Origin: Cudoniella acicularis
Lineage: Eukaryota; Ascomycota; Leotiomycetes; Helotiales; Helotiaceae
Assembly: GCA_013054445.1 (NCBI GenBank)
Contig: JAAMPI010000499.1
Span: 1-34,736, forward strand
DNA length: 34,736 nucleotides
Direction: 5' to 3'
How positions within the stretch are numbered: position 1 is the stretch's first letter; each line of letters opens with the position of its first letter. A program made the position numbers and the translations under genes. Of the stretch, positions 22,575-33,394 are shown one piece after another. The notes below the pieces were generated by a model. It had not been told where the DNA came from and searched no databases. It saw nothing but the letters and a program-made list of their open reading frames with translations.

Positions 22575-23753
22575 TCAATACGAAATTCTCTTTAAGTCCT
22601 TGCGGAGTTGATGAGCTCCATATGAAATTGACGACGTTCTCGGCTTATAATTCTTCATGTAATTAATCCGCCGCTTCGCAAGATCTCTTGACCTTCTCAA
22701 TGACCGCCTGCGACACCGTCGTAGTGACTCTCTCGTTATAGGTCTCGCTTTCTCCACTCCCTCTGACCCAAACAGCGCCTTCTCGTTTTCGTATGCCATC
22801 TGAGCCTTTTCCAAAAGCTCGCATCTGAAATTAGTAGTCAACGTCTTGAACTGAATACTTGGCAAATCCCACGAATGGTAGCCAGGGCACTTTTCCAAGC
22901 CATTTTGTCTCGCGTTACCCCACGAGGCATAGATATCCTTCACCTCTTCTCCGAAATCTTCGTCTAGCCCCCGCTGATCATCGTACATTTGTTTCTCTCT
23001 CTGCGGATCATAGTCGCGAGAATAGTACTCAAGCGACGTATAAACATCGCAAAACTCCATTAAGGTTAGATCCCCCTTGTCGCCTCCTTCGTTTAGCTCA
23101 TAGGCAATCTCTAACGTTCGCGGGAAAGAGAACCAGGAAAGGATGTCGATCCAGAACGGTTCTTCTATCTCATCAGGTTGGAGAAGCCGCTTATTCAGGG
23201 TCCAGGGAACATCATGTAGGGGGACACTGTCGCAAAACCCGATGGCTACTCTTTCGACCTTGGCTTTCCCAAGATGGGCAATTGCGACCTTGTCCCAGTA
23301 AATATCATATGAGGTTTGAGCGTCGAGGTAAACCGTATCTCGATCGCTAGCAAACCAAATGGTTGAAGGTGTGAAAGTTTGAGTGTAAAACTTGGAAGCA
23401 ACTTCGTGTGACTCCTTGCAAACGAGCAGAAGAGCCGGCGGAGTACTGTGGGATCTAGGCCCGAAGTTCTGCATTAAATTCTTTTGGCTCGGGTCTTCTG
23501 GTGCGAAAAACCCCTGAGATTCAAAGTCATCTTCAATGTTCTTATTGGACCAAACACGGTCGCAAATATTGGTTAAGGCTCGATAAGGCTCGATATAAAC
23601 GACGCGTGGTCCGGGCAAAGCCTCTTCCCAGATCTGTAACCGGATTTCCTGCGGAAGGTTTCTGAATAAGTGGAATGTGGTGAGTGGTTTGGCAGTGCTG
23701 GCTTGTGATATGGTGAGCTGAGCCAAGAGTGTGACATCTATGCTTGGTTCCAT
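22575..23753 (-). CDS. 2EXR domain-containing protein
   Basis: A single exon of 392 codons, starting MEPSIDVTLL at 23753 and ending at 22575. Residues about 27-52 give FHLFRNLPQEIRLQIWEEALPG in two parts, the hallmark of the fungal 2EXR family (two conserved EXR-like motifs, F-box related). A following segment, ALLLVCKESHEVASKFY, is the second family motif. The middle is acidic and aromatic-rich with no catalytic motif. The C-terminal 60 residues are very basic (RRCRRRSLRRSRDLAKRR), possibly a nuclear localisation or nucleic-acid-binding tail. Family function is unknown; a role as an adaptor is only suggested. It is divergent to the Rqc2 gene, with 353 bp between the two start codons. No defects found. 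Confidence 0.85.
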   Translation of the reverse strand: MEPSIDVTLLAQLTISQASTAKPLTTFHLFRNLPQEIRLQIWEEALPGPRVVYIEPYRALTNICDRVWSNKNIEDDFESQGFFAPEDPSQKNLMQNFGPRSHSTPPALLLVCKESHEVASKFYTQTFTPSTIWFASDRDTVYLDAQTSYDIYWDKVAIAHLGKAKVERVAIGFCDSVPLHDVPWTLNKRLLQPDEIEEPFWIDILSWFSFPRTLEIAYELNEGGDKGDLTLMEFCDVYTSLEYYSRDYDPQREKQMYDDQRGLDEDFGEEVKDIYASWGNARQNGLEKCPGYHSWDLPSIQFKTLTTNFRCELLEKAQMAYENEKALFGSEGVEKARPITRESLRRCRRRSLRRSRDLAKRRINYMKNYKPRTSSISYGAHQLRKDLKRISY

Positions 23754-24106
23754 GATAACTGACTTCTGAGGAACATTTGTTGAAACTTCGAAGGCGACTA
23801 GGGAGTCAGGAGACTTGTGAGTTTAGAATGAAATCCAACTGATGTTTGTGGACGACCGGAGTTTTAACGCATCCTCATTCACTACCAAGTCGTCGACAGG
23901 ACCGGTGTTAGCATTGAAAGACGGCTTTCAGATTCGTGAATGTTTTAACAGATGCAATAAGGGGTGAGCCTGTAGTGAGGTGAGGATATATAATACTCGG
24001 TTGCTACGGTGGCCGAGATGTTTAAAAAGACACGACCAGACAACATCGACAAAACTACCCCGCCACATCCCACCTTGAGCCACATTAATAGCCTCACGTC
24101 CGCAAC
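23754..24106. promoter_or_regulatory. Divergent promoter region of 2EXR and Rqc2 genes
   Basis: The 353 bp between the two starts must carry both promoters. A TATA-like stretch (GATATATAATACTC) is present at about 23987-24000, some 110 bp before the Rqc2 start. No other motif is convincing. Confidence 0.45.
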
Positions 24107-27100
24107 ATGAAGCAGAGATTCTCCTCGTTGGATGTCAAGGTGAGCTGTCTTCTTTCCCTCTTCTAATATCTCTACTAATATCTCCAGGTCATCGCGCACG
24201 AGCTGTCGAATGCCCTCATCACCCTCCGTGTGTCGAATATCTACGACCTCTCCTCGAAAATCTTCCTAGTCAAGTTCGCAAAGCCGGACCACAAGCAGCA
24301 GATCATAATCGACTCTGGATTTCGATGCCATCTCACCGAATATGCTCGAGCGACGGCTGCAGAGCCATCAGACTTTGTTCGGCGGCTGCGGAAATACTTG
24401 AAGACACGAAGAGTCACCGCAGTCGCGCAGGTCGGGACGGACAGAATAATCGAGTTCCAATTCAGTGATGGGCAATACAAGTTATTTTTGGAATTCTACG
24501 CATCTGGAAACATCATCCTCACGGACAAAGAGCTGAATATCCTGGCATTGCTACGAATTGTCCCGCCGGGAGAGAACCAGGAGGAACTACGTGTTGGGTT
24601 GAAATATTCCCTGGAAAATCGACAAAATTATGCCGGAATCCCCGCTCTTACGAAGAACCGACTGCAAAATGCGTTACAAAAGGCAGTAGACAGGGGCGAA
24701 GAAGGTCTTGGTAGTGAGAAGAAGATCAAGAAGAAAGCCGGTGATGCGCTGAGGAAGGCTTTGGCTGTGTCTATTACGGAATACCCTCCAATGTTGGTCG
24801 ATCATGCTATGCGAGTCACAAACTTCGATTCCTCTGTCAAGCCAGCGGATGTACTGCAAAGCCAGGACCTGATTGACCATCTTATGCGATCACTGCAAGA
24901 AGCGCAGAGGGTTATCCAGGAAATTACAAGTTCAGAAGTTGCGAAAGGATATATTTTGGCGAAGAAGGATGGATACAATAAGGCATCGAAGGAAGAAAAC
25001 AGCAGAAAAGGTTTACTTTACGATGATTTCCATCCCTTCCGGCCGCGTCAATTCGAAGGCGACGATTCTACTGTTTTCCTGGAGTTCCAAGGCTTCAACA
25101 AGACTGTGGACGAATTCTTCTCCTCGATCGAAGGTCAAAAACTGGAATCACGGCTTGAAGAGAGAGAGTTAAATGCGAAGCGAAAGATTGAAGCTGCTCG
25201 GCAGGATCAAGCCAATCGACTTGGTGGGCTGCAAGAAGTCCAATCACTCAATGAAAGAAAGGCCGGCGCCATTCAGGCAAATGTTGAGAGGGTACAGGAA
25301 GCAATGGATGCAGTGAATGGTCTCGTTGCACAAGGAATGGATTGGGTCGAGATTGGCAAACTTATAGAGGTTGAACAGAAACGACGGAACCCGGTGGCGT
25401 CAATCATCAAGTTACCCCTTAAGCTTCAGGAGAATACAATAACGTTGCTGCTAGATGAGGAAGATTTTGGCAATGACGAAGATTCGGCCTATGAAACCGA
25501 CAGCGATGTTTCGGATAGTGATGACGAGGGAACGAAGAAGAAAGAAGTGAAGACAAAATCAACAGAGAAAAGATTGACAATCGACGTCGATCTCGGTCTC
25601 TCCCCTTGGAGCAACGCCGGAGAATATTACGACCAGAAGCGGTTTGCCGCAAACAAAGAGCAGAAAACTTTGGAATCCTCCACAAAGGCATTGAAAAGCC
25701 AAGAAGCAAAGATTAATCAGGATTTGAAGAAGGGATTAAAGCAGGAGAAGGCCGTTCTGCGGCCCGTCCGGAAGCAAATGTGGTTTGAAAAATTTATATG
25801 GTTCATCTCGTCGGACGGCTATCTTGTTCTTGGAGGCAAGGATTCCCAGCAAAACGAAATTCTCTACAAAAGATATCTCAAAAAAGGCGACGTGTATCTC
25901 CATGCCGATATTCAAGGGGCAGCGTCCATCGTCATTCGCAACAATCCCAAAACACCAGATGCCCCTATCCCCCCATCGACATTATCACAGGCTGGGAATA
26001 TGGTAGTTGCATGTTCGAGTGCTTGGGATTCAAAGGCAGGTATGTCTGCGTGGTGGGTAAGTGCTGACCAGGTGTCAAAATCCGCTCCTGGTGGTGATTT
26101 TCTTCCCACTGGAAGTTTCTCTGTCAAAGGCAAGAAGAATTTTCTGCCACCAGCTCAGCTTTTACTGGGATTTGCTGTAATCTTTCAGATCAGCGAAGAG
26201 AGCAAAGCGAAACATGTTAAACATCGACTTCAAGATGGTGGAAATATGGCCGACTCTGCATATGGTGAGAGCTCTGAAACTGCATCGGTGGTCAGACAAG
26301 AATATGGGGAGGAAGAGGATAGTGTTGAAGGTCTACATGACGAAAGCGACGAGGACGGTGGTCATGAATCGGACAAAGATGACGTAGAAATACCTTCTAA
26401 TCCACTCCAACCCGCTTCTCAAAGTGGGCAACAGGAGGTCGATAACGAGGAAGAAGAACCAGCTCCGGCAATACAAAACCTCCAAATCAACGATGAGCCT
26501 AGCCAGTCCGAGTCCATACAAAATGACGATGAAGCCGGGGATTCTGAAGGTGAAACTGAAGCGCCAACCGATTATCAACCTTCAGGAACCCAGACGCCAA
26601 GTCAGCAAGGGGGAAAGAAAGGATCAGCTCCGACCAAGCGAGGAAAGAAGGGCAAGGCCAAGAAGATGGCGAACAAATACAAAGATCAAGACGAGGAGGA
26701 TCGTCTTGCTGCACAACAACTAATCGGCGCATCTGCTGGATTGGAGAAAGCACGCGCTGAAGCTGAAGCAAAGGCTGCCCGAGAGGCTGAATTGGCCTTC
26801 CAGAAAGAGCGACGAAGAGCACAACATCAACGAACGCAACAAGAAACCGCTGCACATGAGGAGAAGCGCAAGGCAATTCTGGAACTGGGTAACGACATTG
26901 ATGAGGGTGAAGAGGAGAAGATCATCGCGTTGGATGCATTTGTCGGTATGCCGCTACGAGGCGATGAGATCCTCGAAGCCATTCCACTATGTGCGCCCTG
27001 GGCGGCACTTGGCAGGTTCAAGTACAAAGCAAAGTTGCAGCCAGGAGCGCAGAAGAAGGGGAAAGCGGTCAAGGAGATTGTGGGTAGATGGCTGGCTGAT

Positions 27101-27334
27101 ACTAGTGCCAAAGGAAAAGTTGATCCAACAAGTGAGGATACCGAGAGGATGTGGCCAAGAGAGGTAGAGTTGTTGAAGGGGTGGAAGGTTGAGGAGATCA
27201 CGAATACTGTACCTGTTAGTAAGGTAAGGGTGATGATGGCTGGGGGTTTGTCCGGAGCGGCGTCGAAAAGCGCTCTTGGGAAGGCGAAGGGATCCAAGGG
27301 TGGAAGTGGAAAGGGGAGTAAAAAGAGCCGATAG
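24107..27334 (+). CDS. Ribosome quality control factor Rqc2/Tae2 (NEMF family)
   Basis: Exon 1 (24107-24139) codes MKQRFSSLDVK; a 48 bp intron (GTGAGC...CTCCAG) follows, and exon 2 runs 24188-27334, giving 1,059 residues, the usual size. In yeast and human the protein binds 60S subunits with stalled peptidyl-tRNA, recruits the ligase Ltn1 and adds C-terminal Ala/Thr tails. The N-terminal NFACT-N domain (about 1-500) starts with the conserved MKxRFxxxD pattern, whose Asp 9 matches a residue needed for tailing in yeast. A coiled-coil region follows (about 300-380), then an acidic stretch (EDSAYETDSDVSDSDDE). The NFACT-R domain lies at about 535-650 (MWFEKFIWFISSDGYLVLGG, HADIQGAAS). A long acidic and basic low-complexity section precedes NFACT-C at about 920-1030 (ALDAFVGMPLRGDEILEAIP). 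The tail is Gly/Lys/Ser rich. Intact; this is a core gene beside an accessory region. Confidence 0.95.
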
Positions 27335-27990
27335 GTAGAGCAGCTCAAAAGATCTACATTGGAGCATCCTATTGAAGCTAGCCGTTTGAGTTGCGCCTCA
27401 CTCATGGAGAGTCTAGGCCGACATGCAGTCAAGTATGGCTTTTCAGCTGTTCCTCTAAAAGCCATTTTCAAAGCCACTTTCACACATTGACAGTTGTGGT
27501 AATGATAGTGATTATCCGATTTGTTCAGCTGCTTAAACTCTAGTTTCCAGCTGGTTTCTGGCATTCCAGCTGGAGGTGTCAGATTGGTCTAGTTTCCACT
27601 AGTGCTCCAGTGTGACTTTCTTCCCCACTTCTACCCCGCATTCTGCTAAGCCACTTGAATCTTGTCAAAACTACCGGTATTGATAGTTTTCAGCCTTACA
27701 GTCGGTTATTACTGACTTGCCAGGCACCCCTCACATGGAGTTGATATCAGCTGAACGGCGGTGACTAGATACTTCTCCCATTATTATTTCAGTTATTATA
27801 AGTACTGTCCCTCCCCAGCCCGTTGGCAACTTGTTTGAAACAGGTATTTATTTTCTTCTTCTGCACACCTAAACAAATCAAACCTCTCTCATCCTCCCTT
27901 CCACAAAATCCTTAGAGATCAATTCTTGTCCTACCATCTCATCCACACACGCATAACCCTTTACATCACCTCACCTCACCTCACCTCACC
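27335..27990. promoter_or_regulatory. Rqc2 3' flank and RidA-like gene promoter
   Basis: The left part should hold the Rqc2 3' UTR; the minus frame at 26827-27564 is a shadow of the gene. From about 27840 to 27990 the plus strand is pyrimidine-rich, as in fungal core promoters and leaders. It ends with TCACC repeated five times directly before the next start codon. Confidence 0.5.
27966..27990 (+). repeat. TCACC x5 directly before a start codon
   Basis: Five perfect TCACC units fill 27966-27990 and abut the ATG at 27991. The last unit supplies a favourable CACC context for initiation. Copy number could vary between strains. Confidence 0.95.
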
Positions 27991-28607
27991 ATGCCCGCCC
28001 CAACGCACCTCAACCCCAAACGCGGCTCACCCCCCTACAAATCCCTCTTCTCAAACGTAACCCTCGTTCCACCCAACACCCAACTCGCCTACATCTCCAC
28101 ACAATGGGCTGCAGACCCTTCAACAGGAGAACTGGCAGAGGGAGTCGCTGGCGATTATGGAAAGCAGACTAGAATTGTTTGGGGGAATTTTGTAGAGATT
28201 TTAAGGGAGTTGGGGGCGGACATGAGGGATGTTGTTAGGGTTAATGTTTTTTTTCATGTGTGTATTGGCGATTTTCTCTTTTATAGGAGTTTGGTTTCTA
28301 ACCACCTAAGGAACCTTTGACATTTCTTTTCCCCTTTTCCTTTTTTTTTTGTGTGTGTTTAGTTTCGCAAACACAGTTCACAGGAGGCATGAGAGGAATA
28401 ATCAAATAAGCGCTGACACAACATCTCCCAAACAGCGAATTCAACGACGAGATAGGAAAGGAGGTTGTGGAGGCTGAGCTAGAGGTAGTTCCGCAGGAGT
28501 GGAGGGCGGATCTGTTTAAGTCCTCGTTGTCGTATAATGGGGTGGCGCATTTTCATCGGCCCGGTATCGTGGTTGCGTGGGATTTTGTTGTTGCTGTTCC
28601 TTCTTGA
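27991..28607 (+). CDS. RidA-like (YjgF/YER057c/UK114 family) protein, middle unresolved
   Basis: Exon 1 starts at 27991 with MPAPTHLNPKRG and runs to about 28257, coding 89 residues with the family pattern LAYISTQWAADPSTGE, then NFVEILRELGADMRDVVRV. RidA-type proteins hydrolyse reactive enamine or imine intermediates or act as related small-molecule enzymes. A GTGTGT donor follows. The last exon is clear from about 28436 to 28607: FNDEIGKEVVEAE, then SSLSYNGVAHFHRPGIVVAWDF and a stop, matching the terminal strands of the fold. Between them one or more short exons may exist (for example around 28362-28380, after GTTTAG), but I found no combination in which all phases match. The gene may be intact with an unusual intron, or damaged. 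The catalytic arginine usually found before the last strands is not evident. Confidence 0.55.
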
Positions 28608-28930
28608 AATAATGGGGGGTGGAAGAAGCGTTTGGCGTGCGCTGCCTGTTGGATTGGTTTTGTTGGTTGGAATTAGTTTGAAGTTCGGTATAATTGCACC
28701 TGTTTGAACCTTTAGGTTCAGTTTGTGATTTGGTGTTTGAATTTGACTTTGACTTTTGCCTTGACACCCGCCGGATCCCTTTGAGACGGGGAAAGGGTGA
28801 TGGAAATTACCTATGTAATTTTTGTTACTCGTTGAAAAGCCTCATTCTTCTCATGTTCCTGTATATGACCTCTCAGCATACAAAGTTTGTCTTGAGTAAA
28901 TTTTAACAGTATTCGTGAAGCTTACACTCG
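28608..28930. other. Convergent intergenic region
   Basis: Short region between the convergent RidA-like and F-box genes, expected to hold both 3' UTRs. Frames here (28516-28767 minus, 28694-28906 plus) lack motifs. Confidence 0.5.
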
Positions 28931-30257
28931 TCATGCCAGCTCGCTATCACACCAAGCCCTCTTCCATAGCCAAACATGTCCCATTTCTTCACCATTACGC
29001 CCCCACCTGCCTATCATCCCAAAAGGAGTCATTTTCAATTTCCAGTCTGTTTCACCATATAACCCATCGGTCTTCGTAATGGAAATGTCGTCCCCCACTG
29101 CTGGGCTCATTTCACCACTCAATTCAAACATACCAAGCCCATCCTCGCCACTAGCCTCAAAAAAAAAACAAGTACGACCAGTATCGTCACAGGTCGTGCT
29201 AGAGGTCTTGAGGTGTATTCCCGTAATTTGGGGAACAAGAGGTGTATTTGACCGTGATGGGTGCCGGAAGCCGTTGACGATTCCCTGATACCCAATCCAT
29301 TCACCATCTTCGAGGAATTCTCGCATCTTGTCTTCTTGAATATGGTGTCGAGGGAAGCTCGAGCCGTTCTCGCCAGGCACCAGCGATGTTGGGTGAAGAC
29401 CGAGAGAAGTAAACATCGGGCGTGAATAGGGGAGATCGTACTTCTGGTAATACGGCTCACCCTTTCGACAGCTTCTGGTCAACGGATACATGATCATCGC
29501 AGCGATGGCGTAATTCGCCTCAGCCGACTCTACCATCTCAAACCTTTCCGCCCACATCTGCTCCAAACATCTATGTAGTCCTCTGAGAGTCTTAAAATCC
29601 GTATCCACCGATGACTGGTCCTTTGAGGGCGCTAGATTCCGGAGGCCTAGTGTGAGAAAAGCCCACGCTAAAACGAAAAACATGGTATTCAGCTCCTGTG
29701 TCGTGATAGGAGTGGTGATCTTAAACTGGGCTACTAACGCGATGAGGAGGTCCTCGTCTATAAAAGGGTGTTGAGCTATCGCGAGTTGAGGCGCCCACTT
29801 GACTACCTCGGGAAGGGCGTTCGACCCAACTGTACTTCTTCCAAGAACATTGGGAGAACGAGTGATTTTCAAGCTGGGAGAAGATTCTCCCAATAGAACA
29901 CAATCGAGGACCGAATCGTCAAAATCCCAGATGGTGTAGTAACGTTTCCGGATAAGGTCGTTCTCTATAAAGAGCTGTTGGTAGTCGCGGTATTGCCATG
30001 ATTTTGTGTCTGCCCATGCCAGGAAGGCCCATTCGCGTACCGAAGTGTTGTGAGACAGGAATTTGAGATTCCATGGAGTTTCGAAGTCCCATTCCTCGGC
30101 ATTATTTATGATCACTTGCTTGAATAGCAAAGTGGTCGTTGCAGGCGTGGTGGCATCGGCGGCTGACGCGGAGTAGAGAGAATATCGTGTCGCAGGGTAG
30201 CGATAGCGCGATGCGCTTGATGATTTCGGGGGGAAGATTGTCAAATGTGGCAGTCAT
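28931..30257 (-). pseudogene. F-box protein with a frame break between F-box and body
   Basis: The long minus-strand frame 30244-28931 has no ATG near its start. An ATG at 30257 in another frame begins MTATFDNLPPEIIKRIA and continues LSLPCDTIFSLLRVSRRC, a clear F-box, but stops about 50 codons later. Similarity passes to the long frame near 30122-30132, where NDHFAI changes to FKQVIINNAEEWDF. So one base too many or two too few lie there. Splicing a 49 bp GTCAGC...TTCAAG segment would also restore phase but would delete conserved F-box residues and has no branch site. The body (about 400 residues) ends with a beta-rich segment, MTPFGMIGRWG and HVWLWKRAWC, seen at the C-terminus of many fungal F-box proteins. 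F-box proteins bind Skp1 and present substrates to SCF ubiquitin ligases. The target is unknown. A sequencing indel is a serious alternative. Confidence 0.7.
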
Positions 30258-31243
30258 TGCGTAGGTTTAGATCAGAGTACAAAGTCTTGGGTCTGGGTGG
30301 TATGCAAAAGGTATCGAATAGTAGCCTTGAGAAGGCTCCAGCTGACGTTGAAAAAGTCCGATATACGGAGTACAGCATAGAGAACTCGGCAAAGATGCCT
30401 CGACTATGCGGCAGTGAAGCACAAATTCACTAGTGCGGCGTGTCTCGCGAGGGAAACGAGGAATAGTAAGCCTAATCGCGAAAGTCTATAGAATTTGGGG
30501 CATTTTATACGTAGTCAGAATTTACAAGTTCGTAAACTTTTAAACCCCAGTTAATAATAAGCTTCTTTGCCATTTTTAACCCCTGTTTATTTAGACTATA
30601 CTAAAATCGTTACTGGGTATTTTTATAAAATTCGAGTGATAGTAATAACCCTAGTTTTTAGAAGCCTAACGGCGGGATCGTGAAGCCTAAAAATCGCTTG
30701 AAAACACCCTAAATTCCACAGATATACACGATCCCGGCTCGTAAAGGCAGCGTAATAATTGAAGGTATCCTGCTATTAGAAGTGAATTTTTGGAGGAGTC
30801 TTTAATGAAACATAGAGGTTCTTTATAGCAGAATGAATATAGTGGCTTCTCTCATCCCTATCCCTCCCCTGGAAACCCCCTCGGAGAAATAACGAGCTCA
30901 GCCCCTGAAACTCGCCATTAATTCCCTAAGGCTTGGGCTTTATATTTGAGTTTCCAGGCGGGGCGCAATCGATTTTCTTCCAAACACATCACAAATCAGA
31001 CCAACCGCTTCGAACAAGCACGAGCTCGCGGTCTTAACTCTTCGATAATTGCACTGTATTAATTCATCGAAATTGATCGGCTTAGTTGCTATCAGAATTT
31101 CACGATCGCAGTAGCAGGTCCCCTTCCGACAGTCTGGACTGCGATTTCGACGCGCAAGCCCGCAAAACTACAGCGTCCATACAGGCACGATCGCTTGGAG
31201 ATCCTGACACTGCCAGACAAAGATAGAAAGCAATTCGCTCCTC
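30258..31243. other. AT-rich intergenic region with an inverted repeat
   Basis: No gene is supported. The first part is the F-box gene promoter. Between 30480 and 30780 the DNA is AT-rich, with several similar words of the type AACCCCAGTT / AACCCCTGTT / AACCCTAGTT at about 30544, 30579 and 30647. An inverted pair, GCGGGATCGTG near 30673-30684 and CACGATCCCG near 30727-30737, could form a stem. The remainder shows nothing I can name. Confidence 0.4.
30673..30737. repeat. Inverted repeat around GGGATCGTG
   Basis: GCGGGATCGTG is followed about 45 bases later by CACGATCCCGGC on the same strand, the reverse complement with one mismatch at the end. The arms are about 10-11 bp. They may be the ends of a small decayed element or a chance stem. 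Confidence 0.45.
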
Positions 31244-31742
31244 ATGCCACCGAACTCCGAACAGTCCGTCAACTGTCGAGGATGCGGATCTTTAGACTGC
31301 TCCCTCTGAGATGGCTCTGAAAAGCCTCAGAGGTTTCTAACATCTCGGCGGCACATTGATGATCAGACCGCCAAGTCTGACTGCGCCATTTGCTCGATTC
31401 TACATCAGATCTTTGAACACTTTTATGGGCCCAATCGTTTAGACCTCGTGTCGGAATTGATTGAAATTATGCACCCCAAAGGAAAAGACATACCTCTTAG
31501 GTGTGAGCTCGTAATCGCGGAAGAAATAGGAGGACTACAGCTCTTTCCTGTGAATGGTAAATCGCATGTCGGTCCTTGCACCCGTGATATTTAACTCAAC
31601 TATTATAGGATTGCACAATTATTTCGGTTCTGGTGTGAAATTATCTTCCAATTTCACTGTACAGTATGCAGTTGACTGGGCTACTGTTCACATCGAGGAG
31701 TACAAATCCTCGCATGAGCTATGCATCCGCAGACCAAAATGA
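31244..31742 (+). pseudogene. HET-like protein, N-terminal relic
   Basis: A start at 31244 gives MPPNSEQSVNCRGCGSLDC, then TGA at 31307-31309. The same frame continues DQTAKSDCAICSILHQIF, the Cys-rich lead that precedes HET domains in many fungal incompatibility proteins, and runs on to about 31590 with no strong motif. A second frame then carries DWATVHIEEYKSSHELC, which resembles the usual segment just before the HET domain, and ends at 31742. The HET domain itself is absent. Similarity is by pattern only, so the call is tentative. HET proteins act in allorecognition and trigger cell death after hyphal fusion. Confidence 0.4.
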
Positions 31743-31833
31743 GGCTATTCATAATGTTTGAAAAGGATTGCGGATTCTTGAAAGCAATTCTTGCATTTTT
31801 TGCACATGGTCTTGTTTCATTTCTCTCTCGAAA

Positions 31834-32788
31834 ATGTCCAATCCTATAAAGAAAGCTTACTTTGACGCGCCGGAAGGCCAAATCCATTACCGTTATGTTT
31901 CCGGAAGTGGGGAGGAAAAGGAATTGCCATGCGTGTTCCTACACATGTCTGCTGACAGCTCGGGGCATTTTGAAAAGATGTTGAAACTTTACGCCGCTCG
32001 TGGATATGACTGCTATGCTCCCGACATTCCCGGGTATTTCCCCCTTCCCCTTTCATTCAACATAAACTAACACAAATCCAAGATTCGGCGGCTCATACGA
32101 CCCAGAAGTCGACCCTCCTAGCACAACTTACTACGTCGAAGCCTACAGCCACTTCTTGAAATTCCTTAACCTAAGCAAATTCCACCTCCTAGGTCACCAC
32201 TCCGGCGCCTGTCTCTCAGGCGAAATAGCAGTCAAATGCCCCTCCCTCGTTGCCAGCGTCACTCTCGCTGGCCCCACCATCATGACGCGCCAAGATCAAC
32301 TCTACTTCCTCGAACTTCTCAACCCTTCTGTTCCTTTCAACAAACCTGTCTCTAATGGCTCGCATTTGCTCAAAACTTGGAATTTTTTGAAGGGGATTCC
32401 GGGTGAGAAATTAGAGTTGAAACAGAAAGAGACGTTGGATCATATTAGGGCTTGGAAAGGACGGTGTCATTTATAATTGTGTGTTTAATCATGACTTTTG
32501 GGGGTATTTTGAGAAGATTGGGGTGTCGATTTTGGCGCTTTGCGCGAGGGATGATATTTTGTGGGATTATTTTTGTCGGGTTAATAAGGTAGTAAGTCCA
32601 TTTTTCTTTTGCCATTTTTGGGCTGGAGTTGGGATTTGGATTGGGAGTGTGGAATTTATGGCTGATGATCGAAATAGAGACCGGGTGCGAAAGCGGTGGA
32701 GTGTAAGGGTGGGAATTATAGTCCGTCTAGGGATGCGGAGGGTGTTTCGAAGGCTCATTGGGAGTTTATTGAGGGATTGAAGGCGTGA
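31834..32788 (+). pseudogene. Alpha/beta hydrolase with one frame break
   Basis: Exons 31834-32033, 32083-32588 and 32678-32788 with introns of 49 bp (branch site CTAAC) and 89 bp. Start MSNPIKKAYFDAPEGQ. Cap and core motifs: VFLHMSADSSGHF, YAPDIPGFGGSYD across the first intron, LLGHHSGACLSGE, LALCARDDILWDYF and, in the last exon, GGNYSPSRDAEGV. The elbow sequence GHHSG places His where the nucleophile normally sits, a feature of one subgroup of this superfamily, so the chemistry is uncertain. The frame breaks between RAWKGRCH and YNCVFNHDFW at about 32467-32476: a net change of one extra base or two missing, followed by TAA at 32474-32476. All else, including the splice phases, is consistent. 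Either a recent inactivation or an assembly indel. Confidence 0.7.
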
Positions 32789-33394
32789 AACTGTGCCTCT
32801 AGGAATTTCTAGTGCTCTCACTTGATGCATGAATCTGTCGAGCTAGAAGATATTTTATCCCAAAGTCAAGCACACTTTTAAATATTTCAATAAAGACAAA
32901 ATTCAGAACGCTCGAATGCGAGTGCATTATCCTCTAATCAAATTCTAGACCCTTTTTTTATTTCGTTGAATTGCTAACGTTTAAGCTGACCGTTGGTGGC
33001 TTTTCAAATACCGGTATTGCTGAGATAGGCATCGAGCATCCCGAAACTCATGCTGGCCCCCCACATTTTCCGGGGAAGGCTACTCAAAGCAGCTGAGACT
33101 CTGCATCCAGATTCCAACCCATGTTCTTTCCTTGCCTCAAACCCGCGGGGCTGGATTTCTACATGCAGTTTTCAAATGGCAATCTATCAGAGCTTACCTC
33201 AGATCTCATCTGGTTTTGAAAGTAGATGCTACGGCCTCACTGGCTACATAGATGGAGCTCTGTTCGAGCCCTGGAGAATCTACAGGGTACTGTAGTTATG
33301 AACCTTGATAAGGCTTATAAAACTATGCTTCCCCCGTTTCTTTTACTAGGTAAACTTTATTTTACGTCGAGCTTCGTTTTCTTTCCACCTTGGC
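32789..33394. promoter_or_regulatory. Intergenic region and likely permease promoter
   Basis: No gene is supported; the 81-codon frame at 33050-33295 has no motif. A TATA-like stretch, CTTATAAAAC at about 33315-33324, lies about 75 bases upstream of the permease start at 33395, and a pyrimidine-rich leader follows it. Confidence 0.45.

Noticed and set aside
22859..23350. Plus frame of 163 codons
   Set aside because: Antisense to the intact 2EXR gene and without any motif.
26827..27564. Minus frame of 245 codons
   Set aside because: Antisense to the Rqc2 C-terminal domain; its composition mirrors the low-complexity acidic and basic coding sequence.
30131..30180. 49 bp segment with GT...AG ends that would join the two F-box gene frames
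   Set aside because: It would remove conserved F-box residues and has no branch site, so a frame break is preferred.
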